A stretch of 64,000 nucleotides of DNA from Cacconaster sp964598495. GTDB lineage: Bacteria; Bacteroidota; Bacteroidia; Bacteroidales; UBA932. The notes under the pieces were generated by a model. It saw only the letters and a program-made list of their open reading frames with translations, was not told the DNA's origin and ran no database searches. The stretch is taken from NCBI GenBank assembly GCA_964598495.1, contig CAZRBY010000006.1, forward strand, positions 26,023 to 90,022. Reading direction: 5' to 3'. Shown in pieces: positions 45,801 to 55,418 of the stretch. The number at the start of each line of letters is the position of its first letter. Position 1 is the stretch's first letter. A program made the translations under genes and the position numbers.

Positions 45801-47080
45801 AGTCCAAGGTGCGCTTTGACGAGCCTCTCTACCGCATCTTCCATAGAAGTATTGTTGTCGATCACTGCATCGGCCGTGTCGAAATAGAGATTCCTGCGTC
45901 CGGCATAGAGATCAAAGAGTTGGTCCCTGTCAGATGCAAGAGGGCGGTCTACTGAAGATGTCAGCAGGTTGGGGTCCCTATCCAGAAGATAGATACGTCC
46001 ATTGCGCTTGAGTCGGTGAATATTTAACGGATTAAGTACGCAACCTCCGCCTGTAGAGATGACAGCCCCCTGAAGTGACGAAACCTCCTTCACCACACTT
46101 ATTTCAAGTTCGCGGAAAGCATTTTCCCCTTTTTCCATGAAAATAGTACGTATGTCGGATCCCGTCTGATCCTCTATCATCTTATCGGTATCAAAGAATT
46201 TTCTGTCAAGTCTCTCGGCAAGTATCGCTCCAATTACACTCTTGCCGCTGGAGGGCATTCCGGTTAGCACTATATTCTCCTTGGCTCGCAAGAGTTCATA
46301 ATAAAGTGATTCTATTTTTTCATAGTTGTAGATTGGGTCATTGACACTATCCTTAAAGAGTTCTTGCGCAAAGCAAGCCTGTACCAACAGCATATAGAGT
46401 CCACCTTCAGCCTTTAGTCCGAGTTTATGTGTATCAAGTACAAGATTGGTACGCAATGGATTGTAGATACACTCCAACACTCCCTCCAAATTGGGAAAAA
46501 TCGCAGGATCAACTATTTTGCCTTCGTCATCGGGACTCATGCCCACAGGAGTTGCGTTTACTATGATCTGCTTATTCTCACACAAAAGCGTATTGCTTTC
46601 CAGATCCGATATCGCCACCTGGTCCTCACCTGTCACTTTTCTGACGGCGAATGTAACGGATTTTGCGCCGGCAGCCAATGTGACCGCACGGACTGTCTTT
46701 GCGGTACCACCGTTACCGTAAATAAGGATATTTTTGTCGGAGAAGCCTATATTGGCATGCTTTGCAAGGGAATTGAACCCTGGATAATCGGTATTGTGTC
46801 CGTATAAAAGGCCATTTTTCTTCCGTATTATAGTGTTTACCGAACCTATGCTCGCCACAACGGGAGACATGACATCCAGAAACGGTATCACAGACTGTTT
46901 GTAGGGTAGTGTAACATTTATGCCTTTAAAATTCGATTCACTAAAAAAAAGATTAAGTTCATCCTTGGGGATCTCGCACAATTCATAGTCACAAGATGAG
47001 AGCTTCTGATGTATTTCACGAGACAAACTGTGCCCGAGACGTTCTCCTATGAGTCCATATTCCAGTTCACTGTACTTCAT
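45797..47080 (-). CDS. aroEK: Bifunctional shikimate dehydrogenase / shikimate kinase (AroE-AroK fusion)
   Basis: A 427-residue fusion covering two consecutive steps of the chorismate pathway. AroE (about 1-255): YGLIGERLGHSLSREIHQKL, INVTLPYKQSV, IYGNGGTAKTV for NADPH. AroK (about 265-427): P-loop LTGMPSSGKSVIG, DTDKMIEDQTG, STGGGCVL, and RPLASDRDQL. The start at 47080 (MKYSELEYGLIGE) is chosen over 47113 because it aligns with AroE and leaves 7 bp to aroB. It is co-directional with aroB. Confidence 0.92.
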   Translation of the reverse strand: MKYSELEYGLIGERLGHSLSREIHQKLSSCDYELCEIPKDELNLFFSESNFKGINVTLPYKQSVIPFLDVMSPVVASIGSVNTIIRKKNGLLYGHNTDYPGFNSLAKHANIGFSDKNILIYGNGGTAKTVRAVTLAAGAKSVTFAVRKVTGEDQVAISDLESNTLLCENKQIIVNATPVGMSPDDEGKIVDPAIFPNLEGVLECIYNPLRTNLVLDTHKLGLKAEGGLYMLLVQACFAQELFKDSVNDPIYNYEKIESLYYELLRAKENIVLTGMPSSGKSVIGAILAERLDRKFFDTDKMIEDQTGSDIRTIFMEKGENAFRELEISVVKEVSSLQGAVISTGGGCVLNPLNIHRLKRNGRIYLLDRDPNLLTSSVDRPLASDRDQLFDLYAGRRNLYFDTADAVIDNNTSMEDAVERLVKAHLGL

Positions 47081-47087
47081 AAAATAT

Positions 47088-48092
47088 CTAACTAATTGAA
47101 AACAGTCCTGCAATCTCTTCCGGAGTCATCTTTCTGAACTCGAATCGACCGGGAGATTCAACATAAACAGTGGTAATTAGCCCATTCGTACGCTTCTTGT
47201 CTTGAATGATATATGGCATCAGCACATCGCTTGGAAAGGGTGATTTTATAGGCAGATGATACCTCTTGAGTATCTTTTCCAGTCTCAGACGCATCTCTTT
47301 GGAACAGAAATATGTCATACCTGCCGCAACGGATTCTCCGTGTAAGAACTTACCGTTAGATGCAACCTCAATGGCGTGACCTATGGTGTGTCCAAAATTG
47401 AGCACCTTGCGTAGACCCTGCTCAAGTGGGTCTTGAAGGACAATATCGCACTTGATTCGCAGAGCAGCCGCAACAATTTCATCCAGCATCTCATTTAGAG
47501 GCTTATCAGACTCAATCAGGGCAAATAGAGCGGCGTCGGAAGTCGCAGCCATCTTTATTACCTCAGCCAGTCCGCTATATAGGTGCCTTGGATCGAGGGT
47601 CCGGAGGGTATCCGTATCGATCACTACACCTTTTGGATGGTGGAAGGCTCCTACAAGATTCTTGATGTTGCCGAAATTGAGAGCAGTCTTCCCCCCTATG
47701 GATGCATCCGCCTGAGCCAGCAAAGTGGTGGCCACAATGTAAAAATCTATACCGCGATTGTAACAGGAAGCAGCAAATCCGGCGATATCGCCCGTCATAC
47801 CGCCTCCTACCGCTATCAGTGCACCTGAACGGTCAATATTCTGCTGCCTGAGAGCAGAAATAATCACTTCCAATGTTTTGAAATTCTTGCTCTCTTCACC
47901 TTGGGGAATTGTCAGAAGGGAAACGTTTGAAAATTGTGCAAGCACTGATTGAGTATAATTTGCCGGCACACCGCTATCGGTAACCACAAGCACGTTGCGT
48001 TCATTTCCGACAAGATTGCCGACTGAAGCTATAGAGCCCCTGCCCTCGACAACCTCACAAACCGTATCCCTATAAGAAAATTTAAGTTTCAT
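47088..48092 (-). CDS. aroB: 3-dehydroquinate synthase
   Basis: NAD-dependent enzyme converting DAHP to dehydroquinate, 334 aa. Motifs include IPQGEESKNFKTLE, ALIAVGGGMTGDIAGFAA, TTLLAQADASIGGKTALNFG and LNFGHTIGHAIE (metal-binding His). It is upstream of aroEK in the same unit. A -7 box TATATTTG is at 48121-48114 on the minus strand, back to back with that of addB (TATATTTG, 48147-48154). Confidence 0.95.
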   Translation of the reverse strand: MKLKFSYRDTVCEVVEGRGSIASVGNLVGNERNVLVVTDSGVPANYTQSVLAQFSNVSLLTIPQGEESKNFKTLEVIISALRQQNIDRSGALIAVGGGMTGDIAGFAASCYNRGIDFYIVATTLLAQADASIGGKTALNFGNIKNLVGAFHHPKGVVIDTDTLRTLDPRHLYSGLAEVIKMAATSDAALFALIESDKPLNEMLDEIVAAALRIKCDIVLQDPLEQGLRKVLNFGHTIGHAIEVASNGKFLHGESVAAGMTYFCSKEMRLRLEKILKRYHLPIKSPFPSDVLMPYIIQDKKRTNGLITTVYVESPGRFEFRKMTPEEIAGLFSIS

Positions 48093-48210
48093 CCCCTTTT
48101 TTGAAAAGCGTCACAAATATATAAAAACTTTTTCACCTTTAAAATGTATATTTGTAAATTGTACGATATAATTACTGCCGGACGATATAGTATTGTAAAA
48201 CAAGAGAAGT

Positions 48211-50340
48211 ATGGAACAGAAATTCCTCTATTGCGTCGCACGCCATTTTTATCAAGAACATAAAAGTGAGATCAACAAGCTCTGTTTTGTCTTTCCAAAC
48301 AGGCGCTCATCGATCTTTTTCAGGAAGTATCTGACCCAATGCATGGAGGGTGAGGCTCTTTTTGCGCCTAAGATGATTACAATCAATGATTTCTTTCTGG
48401 AACTTTCAGGTGGACAACCGGTAGACAAGATTGAAGCACTCTACGTATTGTACCGGCAGTATGCTAAACTCTATGCTGATAAAGAGGGCAATGTACAGAA
48501 TACATTTGACGAGTTCGTCTATTGGGGAGATGTGTTTCTCAATGATTTCGACGATATAGATAAATATCTGGTCGATGCAAAACAGCTTTTTACAAACATA
48601 GGAGAGCTTAAAAAACTGACAGCAGATGAAAATGATTATTTGAGTGAGGTGCAAAAAAATGCCATCAGGGAATTTTGCGGGAGCTGGGGTGATGGAATAA
48701 GCGCGACAAAAGAGAATGAAAAAATAGATATCAAGAGGGATTTTCACACTATCTGGGATAAAATGTATGAGTTTTACGACTCATTCCGCGAGGTACTGAG
48801 ATCAAAAGGGCTGATGTATGAGGGAATGATGTACCGCGATGTAGCCGAATCGCTGGAGAGCGGGACGGGACAACAGGTTTTGGAGAAAGAGTGCGGAAAG
48901 TACAAAAAAATCCTTTTTGTAGGTCTAAACGCCCTCAATGAATGTGAAAAGAGACTTTTCAGGCACCTCAACAAGCCCGGAAATGGGATTGAGGTCGATT
49001 TTATCTGGGATTATTATGGAGATATCCTTACTGACGAATCCAACAAATCCTCGCAGTTTATGCTTCGTGGGAAAGAGGGAAATGTCATGGAATTTGCCCA
49101 GAAAGTGGCAATAGAGCCTTACGGAACACCTATTGAACCACTCCTCAACGATGTAGAACCTGGTAAGATAGAAATTGTGGGCATTCCTTCGGCAGTAGGA
49201 CAGACCAGACTGGTAGCGGAGATTTTGACAAAGATTTATTGCCAACAAAATGAGGGTCCGGAGACTCATACCGCTTTGGAAGAAACCGCCATCATCCTGC
49301 CCGAAGAGAGTCTACTTCAGCCGATGCTCAACTCTATACCTGAGTGTATTGATAAGGTCAACGTCACGATGGGTTATCCTTTGAGCAGTTCACATAGTGC
49401 CACCTTCATTTCCCAATTGGAAGAGTTACAGAAAAAGATTCGTGTGAAAAAGGAGGGAACTGTCTCATTCCATCACAAAAGTGTTATTGCCATTCTCAGC
49501 CATCCCTTCATAACATCTGCGGTAACTGAGGAGCTTCTAAAGGGTCTCCGAGAGGAGATTATCGGAAGAAACCTTGTATATGTGCCTATGGAGAAAATCG
49601 GGGATAATGAGTTGCTTAAATCCATATTCATTCCATGCCGGGATTCGGTAAAGGCGGGAGATTACATTGAAAATATTCTCCACCTGGTACAGGAACATCT
49701 GGAAGAAATCGACAAAGAGGCTGCATACCACTACCTGAAGGCAGTCAGACGCCTTTCCGGCCTCGGACTCCCGGTAATGGAGATTAAAACCTATTTTCGC
49801 CTCCTGAAACAAATCATATCAGTACTTTCAGTCCCTTATAATGGTGAGCCTTTGCAGGGCATCCAGATTATGGGGCCTCTTGAGACAAGAGCGCTGGACT
49901 TCAAAAATGTGATAATCCTCTCTTGCAACGAGGGGATATTCCCTTCGGGCAATGTCAGCAACTCTTTTATACCATACAATCTTCGTTTGGGTTTCGGACT
50001 CCCTACTTATGAGTATCAGGACTCCATTTCCGCTTACCACTTTTACCGCAGCATCTGCAGGGCAGAACATATCTGGCTGATATACGACTCCCGTACCGAG
50101 GGCACTAAGGTTGGAGAGCCGAGCCGCTACATCCACCAGCTTAAATATGGATACAACATACCTGATAAAAATGGAAAACGCAGACTGCATATCAGCCAAA
50201 GTGCCACTTCCTACAATATGAAGGATAAAGAAAATTACAACCGAGATATAAAAAAGAGCCAATCGGTAATTAAAAAACTTCGCGAAAAGTACCTTAGACG
50301 GCAGCTTCGAAGGCAGTTTCTCCGCCTCTACACTGAATGA
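48211..50340 (+). CDS. addB: AddB-like PD-(D/E)XK nuclease-helicase subunit, N-terminal part (frameshifted)
   Basis: First 709 residues of a RecB-family repair protein. It opens CFVFPNRRSSIFFRKYLTQ, has a degenerate SF1-like core (VGLNALNECEKRLF, VTMGYPLSSSHSATFIS, VIILSCNEGIFPSG), and runs to a stop at 50338 just as the nuclease domain should begin. From about 50294 the +1 frame continues the protein (LDGSFEGSFSASTLNDYFKC, joined to FYLKHVEG), so the gene is broken by one extra base between about 50272 and 50296. The C-terminal part is listed next. Partner of addA at 51265. Confidence 0.78.
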   Translation: MEQKFLYCVARHFYQEHKSEINKLCFVFPNRRSSIFFRKYLTQCMEGEALFAPKMITINDFFLELSGGQPVDKIEALYVLYRQYAKLYADKEGNVQNTFDEFVYWGDVFLNDFDDIDKYLVDAKQLFTNIGELKKLTADENDYLSEVQKNAIREFCGSWGDGISATKENEKIDIKRDFHTIWDKMYEFYDSFREVLRSKGLMYEGMMYRDVAESLESGTGQQVLEKECGKYKKILFVGLNALNECEKRLFRHLNKPGNGIEVDFIWDYYGDILTDESNKSSQFMLRGKEGNVMEFAQKVAIEPYGTPIEPLLNDVEPGKIEIVGIPSAVGQTRLVAEILTKIYCQQNEGPETHTALEETAIILPEESLLQPMLNSIPECIDKVNVTMGYPLSSSHSATFISQLEELQKKIRVKKEGTVSFHHKSVIAILSHPFITSAVTEELLKGLREEIIGRNLVYVPMEKIGDNELLKSIFIPCRDSVKAGDYIENILHLVQEHLEEIDKEAAYHYLKAVRRLSGLGLPVMEIKTYFRLLKQIISVLSVPYNGEPLQGIQIMGPLETRALDFKNVIILSCNEGIFPSGNVSNSFIPYNLRLGFGLPTYEYQDSISAYHFYRSICRAEHIWLIYDSRTEGTKVGEPSRYIHQLKYGYNIPDKNGKRRLHISQSATSYNMKDKENYNRDIKKSQSVIKKLREKYLRRQLRRQFLRLYTE

Positions 50341-50359
50341 TTATTTCAAATGCCAAAGA

Positions 50360-51253
50360 ATGTTTTACCTCAAACATGTCGAGGGTATCAGTGAGGAGGA
50401 TGAAGTGGTGGATGAAGTGGATGGAGCCCAGTTCGGTACCATCTACCACTATGTGATGGAGAAACTATATATGCCTAATCGCAGCAAAGGAGCATCAACC
50501 CGGGATGCCGACCATATAGAGTCCCTTAGAAAAGATAAGGAGCAAATTGCAGGGCTGATACTTGAAGGATTTGCCGAGGCAAGGAAAAAACGGAAATACA
50601 GTTATGAAAGTGGTAATATCCAATATGAGTATGAAGATCTCTCCGGCCAGGAAAAAATAGTATTTTCACTGATAGCATCCTTTGTGGAAAAGAGTCTCGA
50701 GATTGATCGGGAATATGCCCCATTCACATTCAGGGCTTCCGAAATGCGTGTCGACTATCCAATGGATATTAACAATATCGGCACCGTGAACATTAAAGGA
50801 TCCATCGACAGGGTCGATGAAAAGGGTGGCGAAATCAGGATTATCGACTACAAAACGGGCAGTGTAGATGGCAAAATGCTCGGCATTAGGGCATCCGAAG
50901 AGAATGTGCTGATCGATAACCTTTTCAAGGAAGAGAAGAATGGCTCCTGCGTAAAAAATTCCGTTTCATTCCAGCTGATGCTCTATAAAATGATGTATGT
51001 GAAACAATGCGACACCGACGGAGACAATATCACTCCGGCTGTCTTTTCGCTCAGAGATCTCTACAAAGAGAATCCCTTACGCTCTCAGCAGGGACTTACA
51101 ACGGGGATAATGGAAGCATTTGAAGAGAAAGTCAGAGAAAAAATAACCGAGATATTTGATGATACAATAGATTTCAAAGCTGTCACTTTTGACGACGGAG
51201 AATTCGGCGCCTGCCGATACTGCAATTTCCGCAACATCTGCAAAATACTGTAA
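50360..51253 (+). CDS. addB: AddB-like nuclease domain, C-terminal part after frameshift
   Basis: In-frame continuation of the preceding gene in the +1 frame; coding sequence in this frame actually extends back to about 50294, and the ATG at 50363 region is only the first possible start. It carries the PD-(D/E)XK nuclease core: FGTIYHYVMEKLY, IKGSIDRVDEKGGEIRIIDY and KTGS, SFQLMLYKMMY, and a C-terminal GACRYCNFRNIC, giving a cysteine pair of the AddB iron-sulfur type (only partial cysteines seen). 11 bp separate it from addA. Confidence 0.75.
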   Translation: MFYLKHVEGISEEDEVVDEVDGAQFGTIYHYVMEKLYMPNRSKGASTRDADHIESLRKDKEQIAGLILEGFAEARKKRKYSYESGNIQYEYEDLSGQEKIVFSLIASFVEKSLEIDREYAPFTFRASEMRVDYPMDINNIGTVNIKGSIDRVDEKGGEIRIIDYKTGSVDGKMLGIRASEENVLIDNLFKEEKNGSCVKNSVSFQLMLYKMMYVKQCDTDGDNITPAVFSLRDLYKENPLRSQQGLTTGIMEAFEEKVREKITEIFDDTIDFKAVTFDDGEFGACRYCNFRNICKIL

Positions 51254-51264
51254 AATCCACCGAA

Positions 51265-54200
51265 ATGAGCAACACAAGAGAGAATCCGGAGATAATTATA
51301 GCTTCTGCAGGTGCGGGCAAAACCCATAACCTTACCGAGGCTTACATAAGAATGGTCGAAGAGAGCCATAACTCCGGCAATGCACGTCCCTTTAGGAATA
51401 TTCTCGCTGTAACCTTCACCAACAAGGCAACTGACGAGATGAAAGAGCGCATTCTGGAAAAACTCTTTATAAAGGCAGCTGAAGGCGACAAAAAAGACGA
51501 AACGTTCCTAAAAGAGATTCTTCACGACTATTCCGGATTCAACGTAAGCACCATAGACAGGTTTTTCCAGGTGGTTATGAAGACATTTGCTAGGGAATTG
51601 GGGCAGTATGGCTCCTACAATGTCGAACTTGACACCAAGGAGGTAATTGCACAGGCAGTTGATCGTATGATGGAGACTCTTGGGGATGAAGAAAACAAAA
51701 CTTTGTTGGACTGGCTTGTGGATTATTCACTTAGTGTCATAAATGAGGGCGGCTCCTGGGATATACGTAGAGAACTCGCCAATTTTTCGGAGTTGCTCTT
51801 CAAAGAGGATTTCCTCCTCCAAAGAGGCAAAGTGGAGTCTCTCTATCGGAGCGACACGGATAGTGAGGGCACAAGCACAACGGATTCCAAAAAAATTGAC
51901 GGTTTCCTTAAGATGTTGAATGTTTTTATAAAAAATTTTGAAAGTGAAGCAAAGAGGTTGGCTGAGGAGATCATAATCGAATATGACAGAGTTGCCGTTT
52001 CCATACCGAATATGAAAACAGGTGACCGCAGTCCAAGAAAAGGATTCGAAAACATCACGGAAGGCAAATATGTCAATTCCACCGGAAAGCTTTATTGCGA
52101 TGCATTTGAAGATGCTGCAACATGGTGCAGATCCGGCAGTTCAACGAAGGACAAATTAATGTCAGATCAATACAGAGCCAATTTTGCTCCGGCCCTCCAG
52201 ATGAAGGTCGAGGATTTGAAGAAACATTTTTCCGACAATTATACTGCTTACAACACCTCAATCATCATCCGTAAGAATATATACCTTCTGGGACTCACAG
52301 CCGATATTTTCCGTGAAATAAATGCTTATCTCAAGGAAAACAATCTCATCCTTCTTAGCAGGACAGCGGATATTCTCAACAGGATAATCGATGAGAGCGA
52401 CACTCCGTTCATCTATGAAAGAATAGGCAACAGGATAGACCATATACTACTGGATGAATTCCAGGACACATCAAAGCTGCAGTGGAAGAATTTTGAGCCT
52501 TTAATCGACAACAATATCTCCGAAAAACATGACAACCTTATCGTAGGAGACGTCAAACAGAGTATCTACAGATTCAGAGGTTCTGACTCCTCCCTTCTAA
52601 TTAATCTGCCGAATAGAAAAAATGTAGAACCCAAGGTGATAAAGGAAAATTGGCGGAGTGCCGAGACGATAGTGGAATTCAATAGTAATTTCTTCGAAAC
52701 CATTACAAAAGATGACCCTTACGCAAAAGATATTTACAGAGAATGTCGTCAAAAAATGCCCGACATAACTATAAACGAAGCCAACATCAATCGTTACAAT
52801 GCCGGTGCTGTCAAAGTCAGGTTGTTTGAGGTTGACAAAGAGGATAAAAAAGCCTGGGAACAGAATGCTTTGGAGGCTCTCACAGGAAAAAATGAGGATG
52901 TTGACGACCTCGGCGAGATCGGACGCCTTCAAAAAGACGGATATCGGCTGAAAGACATCACGATACTTGTTCGTACAAACAATGAAGGCAAAATGGTTGT
53001 GGAGAAACTGATTTCAAAAGGAATCAACGTCGTCACGGAAGACGTGCTGATGCTTGGCTATTCCAGAGCTGTTCTTAAGATTGTGACAATGCTCAAATAT
53101 GTTGACAATCCTGAAGATCAGATCAACCGGTTGATGCTCAAAAATCTTTTCACGGAAAATGAAAACGGTGAAATAAATCTCCCTGAAATTCCTGATTTGA
53201 AAGGGCTCTCGCTTTACGGAAGCTGTGAAGCTATCACCAGAACCATATTTGATGAGATTCCGGATTATGAAATAGAGTTTGTGCAAGCATTTTTTGATGA
53301 GGTAAATGCATTTATGACACGTATGGGGTCTGATTTACCCGCATTTCTCGAATGGTGGGAAGAAACGGGTCAAAATGTCAAAATAAGCTCATCTTCCGAT
53401 CAGGATGCCGTATGTGTGATGACAATACACAAAGCAAAGGGGCTGGGATTCAAAGCGGTTATTATCCCGTTTTTCAGAGAGAAGACCACCGTCAAAGCAG
53501 GCCTGATGGCGCCCTATCTCTGGTGCATACCGAAAGATAAAAAGTTTCAAGATATAGGCCTGGTTCCCGTAAAATACACCACAAAGGGATACACGGACTT
53601 TGACGAAGAATTTGAGAAAGAAAAAAAGGATACGCATATCGACACTTTGAATATCTCTTACGTAGCGATGACACGCGCCTATTTTGAAATGGTAATCTAT
53701 GCTCCCGATGACACGAATGACGCGAATAACACGAATGACGCGAATAATACGAATGACGCTAATTCAATGGCCCACAAACTCATCAAGTTTCTCAAGGAAG
53801 AGTCACAAAAGAATGATGCCGGTAAATATATTGAATTGAAAGATCACGGCAATGGCTGCTACGAAGCACGAGCCAATAATGGCCAATGGCGCTATAAACA
53901 TGCCCTGGATATTGCCAAAAAAAATCAACAAGGAGCAACCCCAAAACTCAAAGTGCTCGAAAACGGCATAGAGACCAAACCAGTCAAATCATTTCCATCA
54001 ATCCCTATTGGCAATAGACTGGAGCAGTCGTTCCGAGCGCGCGACTTTTTTGAATTTGAAAAGGATCCTTTGGAGAGTCCCCGTATCAAAGGTCTGGTAC
54101 TCCACGATATTCTTTCAGGAATCAACAATCTAGATGACCTGGAGGAAGCTGTAAACAGATCTGTCATACAAGGAGACTTAAACGAATCCGAACGAAAGGA

Positions 54201-54528
54201 TGCGAAGAATTTTCTCGCTAAAAGGATAGAATCGATAGCAGGAAGGCACTGGTTTGATGGCACTTATGATACACTTAACGAGCAGGAAATCCTTATCAGC
54301 AACGGAGAGACACAACGCCCCGACAGGATTCTTCTAGGAGAGAATGAAACAATTGTAATAGATTACAAATTCGGGAAACACGATGGCGCAAAATATCGCA
54401 AGCAGGTGCGCGACTATATGAAGAATCTCGAGCAAATCGGCCTTCCGGACGTTACCGGATATATTTGGTACTTCAAAGACAACGATATAGTAAAGGTCGA
54501 TTTAAATGAAGAAAAAACGCTGTTTTAG
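51265..54528 (+). CDS. addA: AddA/RecB-like UvrD helicase-nuclease
   Basis: A 1087-residue SF1A helicase with a C-terminal nuclease, acting with AddB to process double-strand breaks. Motif I IIASAGAGKTHNLTE (about 10-24), Ia AVTFTNKATDEMKERI, II LLDEFQDTSKLQW, III VGDVKQSIYRFRGSD, IV ENWRS, V VCVMTIHKAKGLGFK, VI SYVAMTRAY. The nuclease has DRILLGENETIVIDYKFGKH near the end. An in-frame 18-bp repeat (53713-53766) adds three TNDAN(N/S)-type units in a linker before the nuclease. Intact, unlike addB. Confidence 0.9.
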   Translation: MSNTRENPEIIIASAGAGKTHNLTEAYIRMVEESHNSGNARPFRNILAVTFTNKATDEMKERILEKLFIKAAEGDKKDETFLKEILHDYSGFNVSTIDRFFQVVMKTFARELGQYGSYNVELDTKEVIAQAVDRMMETLGDEENKTLLDWLVDYSLSVINEGGSWDIRRELANFSELLFKEDFLLQRGKVESLYRSDTDSEGTSTTDSKKIDGFLKMLNVFIKNFESEAKRLAEEIIIEYDRVAVSIPNMKTGDRSPRKGFENITEGKYVNSTGKLYCDAFEDAATWCRSGSSTKDKLMSDQYRANFAPALQMKVEDLKKHFSDNYTAYNTSIIIRKNIYLLGLTADIFREINAYLKENNLILLSRTADILNRIIDESDTPFIYERIGNRIDHILLDEFQDTSKLQWKNFEPLIDNNISEKHDNLIVGDVKQSIYRFRGSDSSLLINLPNRKNVEPKVIKENWRSAETIVEFNSNFFETITKDDPYAKDIYRECRQKMPDITINEANINRYNAGAVKVRLFEVDKEDKKAWEQNALEALTGKNEDVDDLGEIGRLQKDGYRLKDITILVRTNNEGKMVVEKLISKGINVVTEDVLMLGYSRAVLKIVTMLKYVDNPEDQINRLMLKNLFTENENGEINLPEIPDLKGLSLYGSCEAITRTIFDEIPDYEIEFVQAFFDEVNAFMTRMGSDLPAFLEWWEETGQNVKISSSSDQDAVCVMTIHKAKGLGFKAVIIPFFREKTTVKAGLMAPYLWCIPKDKKFQDIGLVPVKYTTKGYTDFDEEFEKEKKDTHIDTLNISYVAMTRAYFEMVIYAPDDTNDANNTNDANNTNDANSMAHKLIKFLKEESQKNDAGKYIELKDHGNGCYEARANNGQWRYKHALDIAKKNQQGATPKLKVLENGIETKPVKSFPSIPIGNRLEQSFRARDFFEFEKDPLESPRIKGLVLHDILSGINNLDDLEEAVNRSVIQGDLNESERKDAKNFLAKRIESIAGRHWFDGTYDTLNEQEILISNGETQRPDRILLGENETIVIDYKFGKHDGAKYRKQVRDYMKNLEQIGLPDVTGYIWYFKDNDIVKVDLNEEKTLF
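53713..53766 (+). repeat. In-frame 18-bp tandem repeat in addA (three copies)
   Basis: Units at 53713, 53731 and 53749 begin ACGAATGACGC and encode T-N-D-A-N-N/S. Copies one and two differ at one base; the third diverges in its last third. Confidence 0.9.
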
Positions 54529-54550
54529 CAAACAATAAAACATATTGGCT

Positions 54551-55348
54551 ATGATACTTAACTCTTACCATGTCGATGCTTTTACCGACGAACTCTTCAA
54601 GGGCAACCCTGCCTGCGTGGTGCAGCTTAAAAATTGGCTTGAGGATGATTTGATGCTGAAAATAGCAGCCGAAAATGGAGTGGCTGAAACTGCATTTTTC
54701 ATAAAAAACAACTACACTGATGGTTATGCCATACGCTGGTTTACCCCCGACATCGAGATGGATCTTTGCGGTCACGCCACTCTGGCGACAGCTTTTATCA
54801 TCGCCAGGAACTCAGAGGAGCCAATAGACGAGATACTTTTCACCTCCGCAAGCGGAGAATTGAGGGTAGCTGTGGAGAACGACCTCTTCACACTTATCTT
54901 TCCTTCGCGACCGGCAGTGCCGGCAAGACTTCCAAGAGAGACCTATGATTCTTTGAGTATCAAGCCAATGGAAGTATTAAAAGAGCGTGACTACCTGCTC
55001 ATATATCAATCTCAACAGCAGGTTGAAGGGATAGAGATTGACCGTAACCTCTTCGATATGGTCAATATGGATCCGGGTGGAGTGATCATCACCGCCCCCG
55101 CTTCAGAGCCCGAAGTTGACTTCGTATCCCGCTTCTTCACACCGCAGAGCACCATTTTGGAGGATCCTGTGACAGGTTCAGCCCATTGTACGCTTATCCC
55201 CTATTGGAGCGCACGGCTCGGCAAACGAGTTATGACTGCCAAACAGATTTCGCCCCGCGGCGGAACACTATTTTGCGAGGATTGCGGAAACCGCGTTCTC
55301 ATCTCCGGTACCGCACGTCTCTACTCTGAAAGCAAGCTCTATTTGTAA
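54551..55348 (+). CDS. PhzF family isomerase/epimerase
   Basis: A 265-residue cytosolic protein of the PhzF family (diaminopimelate-epimerase fold). YHVDAFTDELFKGNPACVV, AETAFFI, RWFTPDIEMDLCGHATLATA and EDPVTGSAHCTL are the family's conserved blocks. The start is the ATG at 54551. PhzF proteins outside phenazine clusters have no assigned substrate, and no phenazine genes are near. It is 22 bp after addA and may share its transcript. Confidence 0.9.
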   Translation: MILNSYHVDAFTDELFKGNPACVVQLKNWLEDDLMLKIAAENGVAETAFFIKNNYTDGYAIRWFTPDIEMDLCGHATLATAFIIARNSEEPIDEILFTSASGELRVAVENDLFTLIFPSRPAVPARLPRETYDSLSIKPMEVLKERDYLLIYQSQQQVEGIEIDRNLFDMVNMDPGGVIITAPASEPEVDFVSRFFTPQSTILEDPVTGSAHCTLIPYWSARLGKRVMTAKQISPRGGTLFCEDCGNRVLISGTARLYSESKLYL

Positions 55349-55418
55349 TCATATCCCTTTTTAGGATATTCCATCATTATTTCTATATTTGCTCTTGATT
55401 GAATAATTATCACACATA

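Noticed and set aside
55351..55369. ATATCC/GGATAT hairpin after the PhzF gene
   Set aside because: Six weak base pairs; too little to call a terminator.
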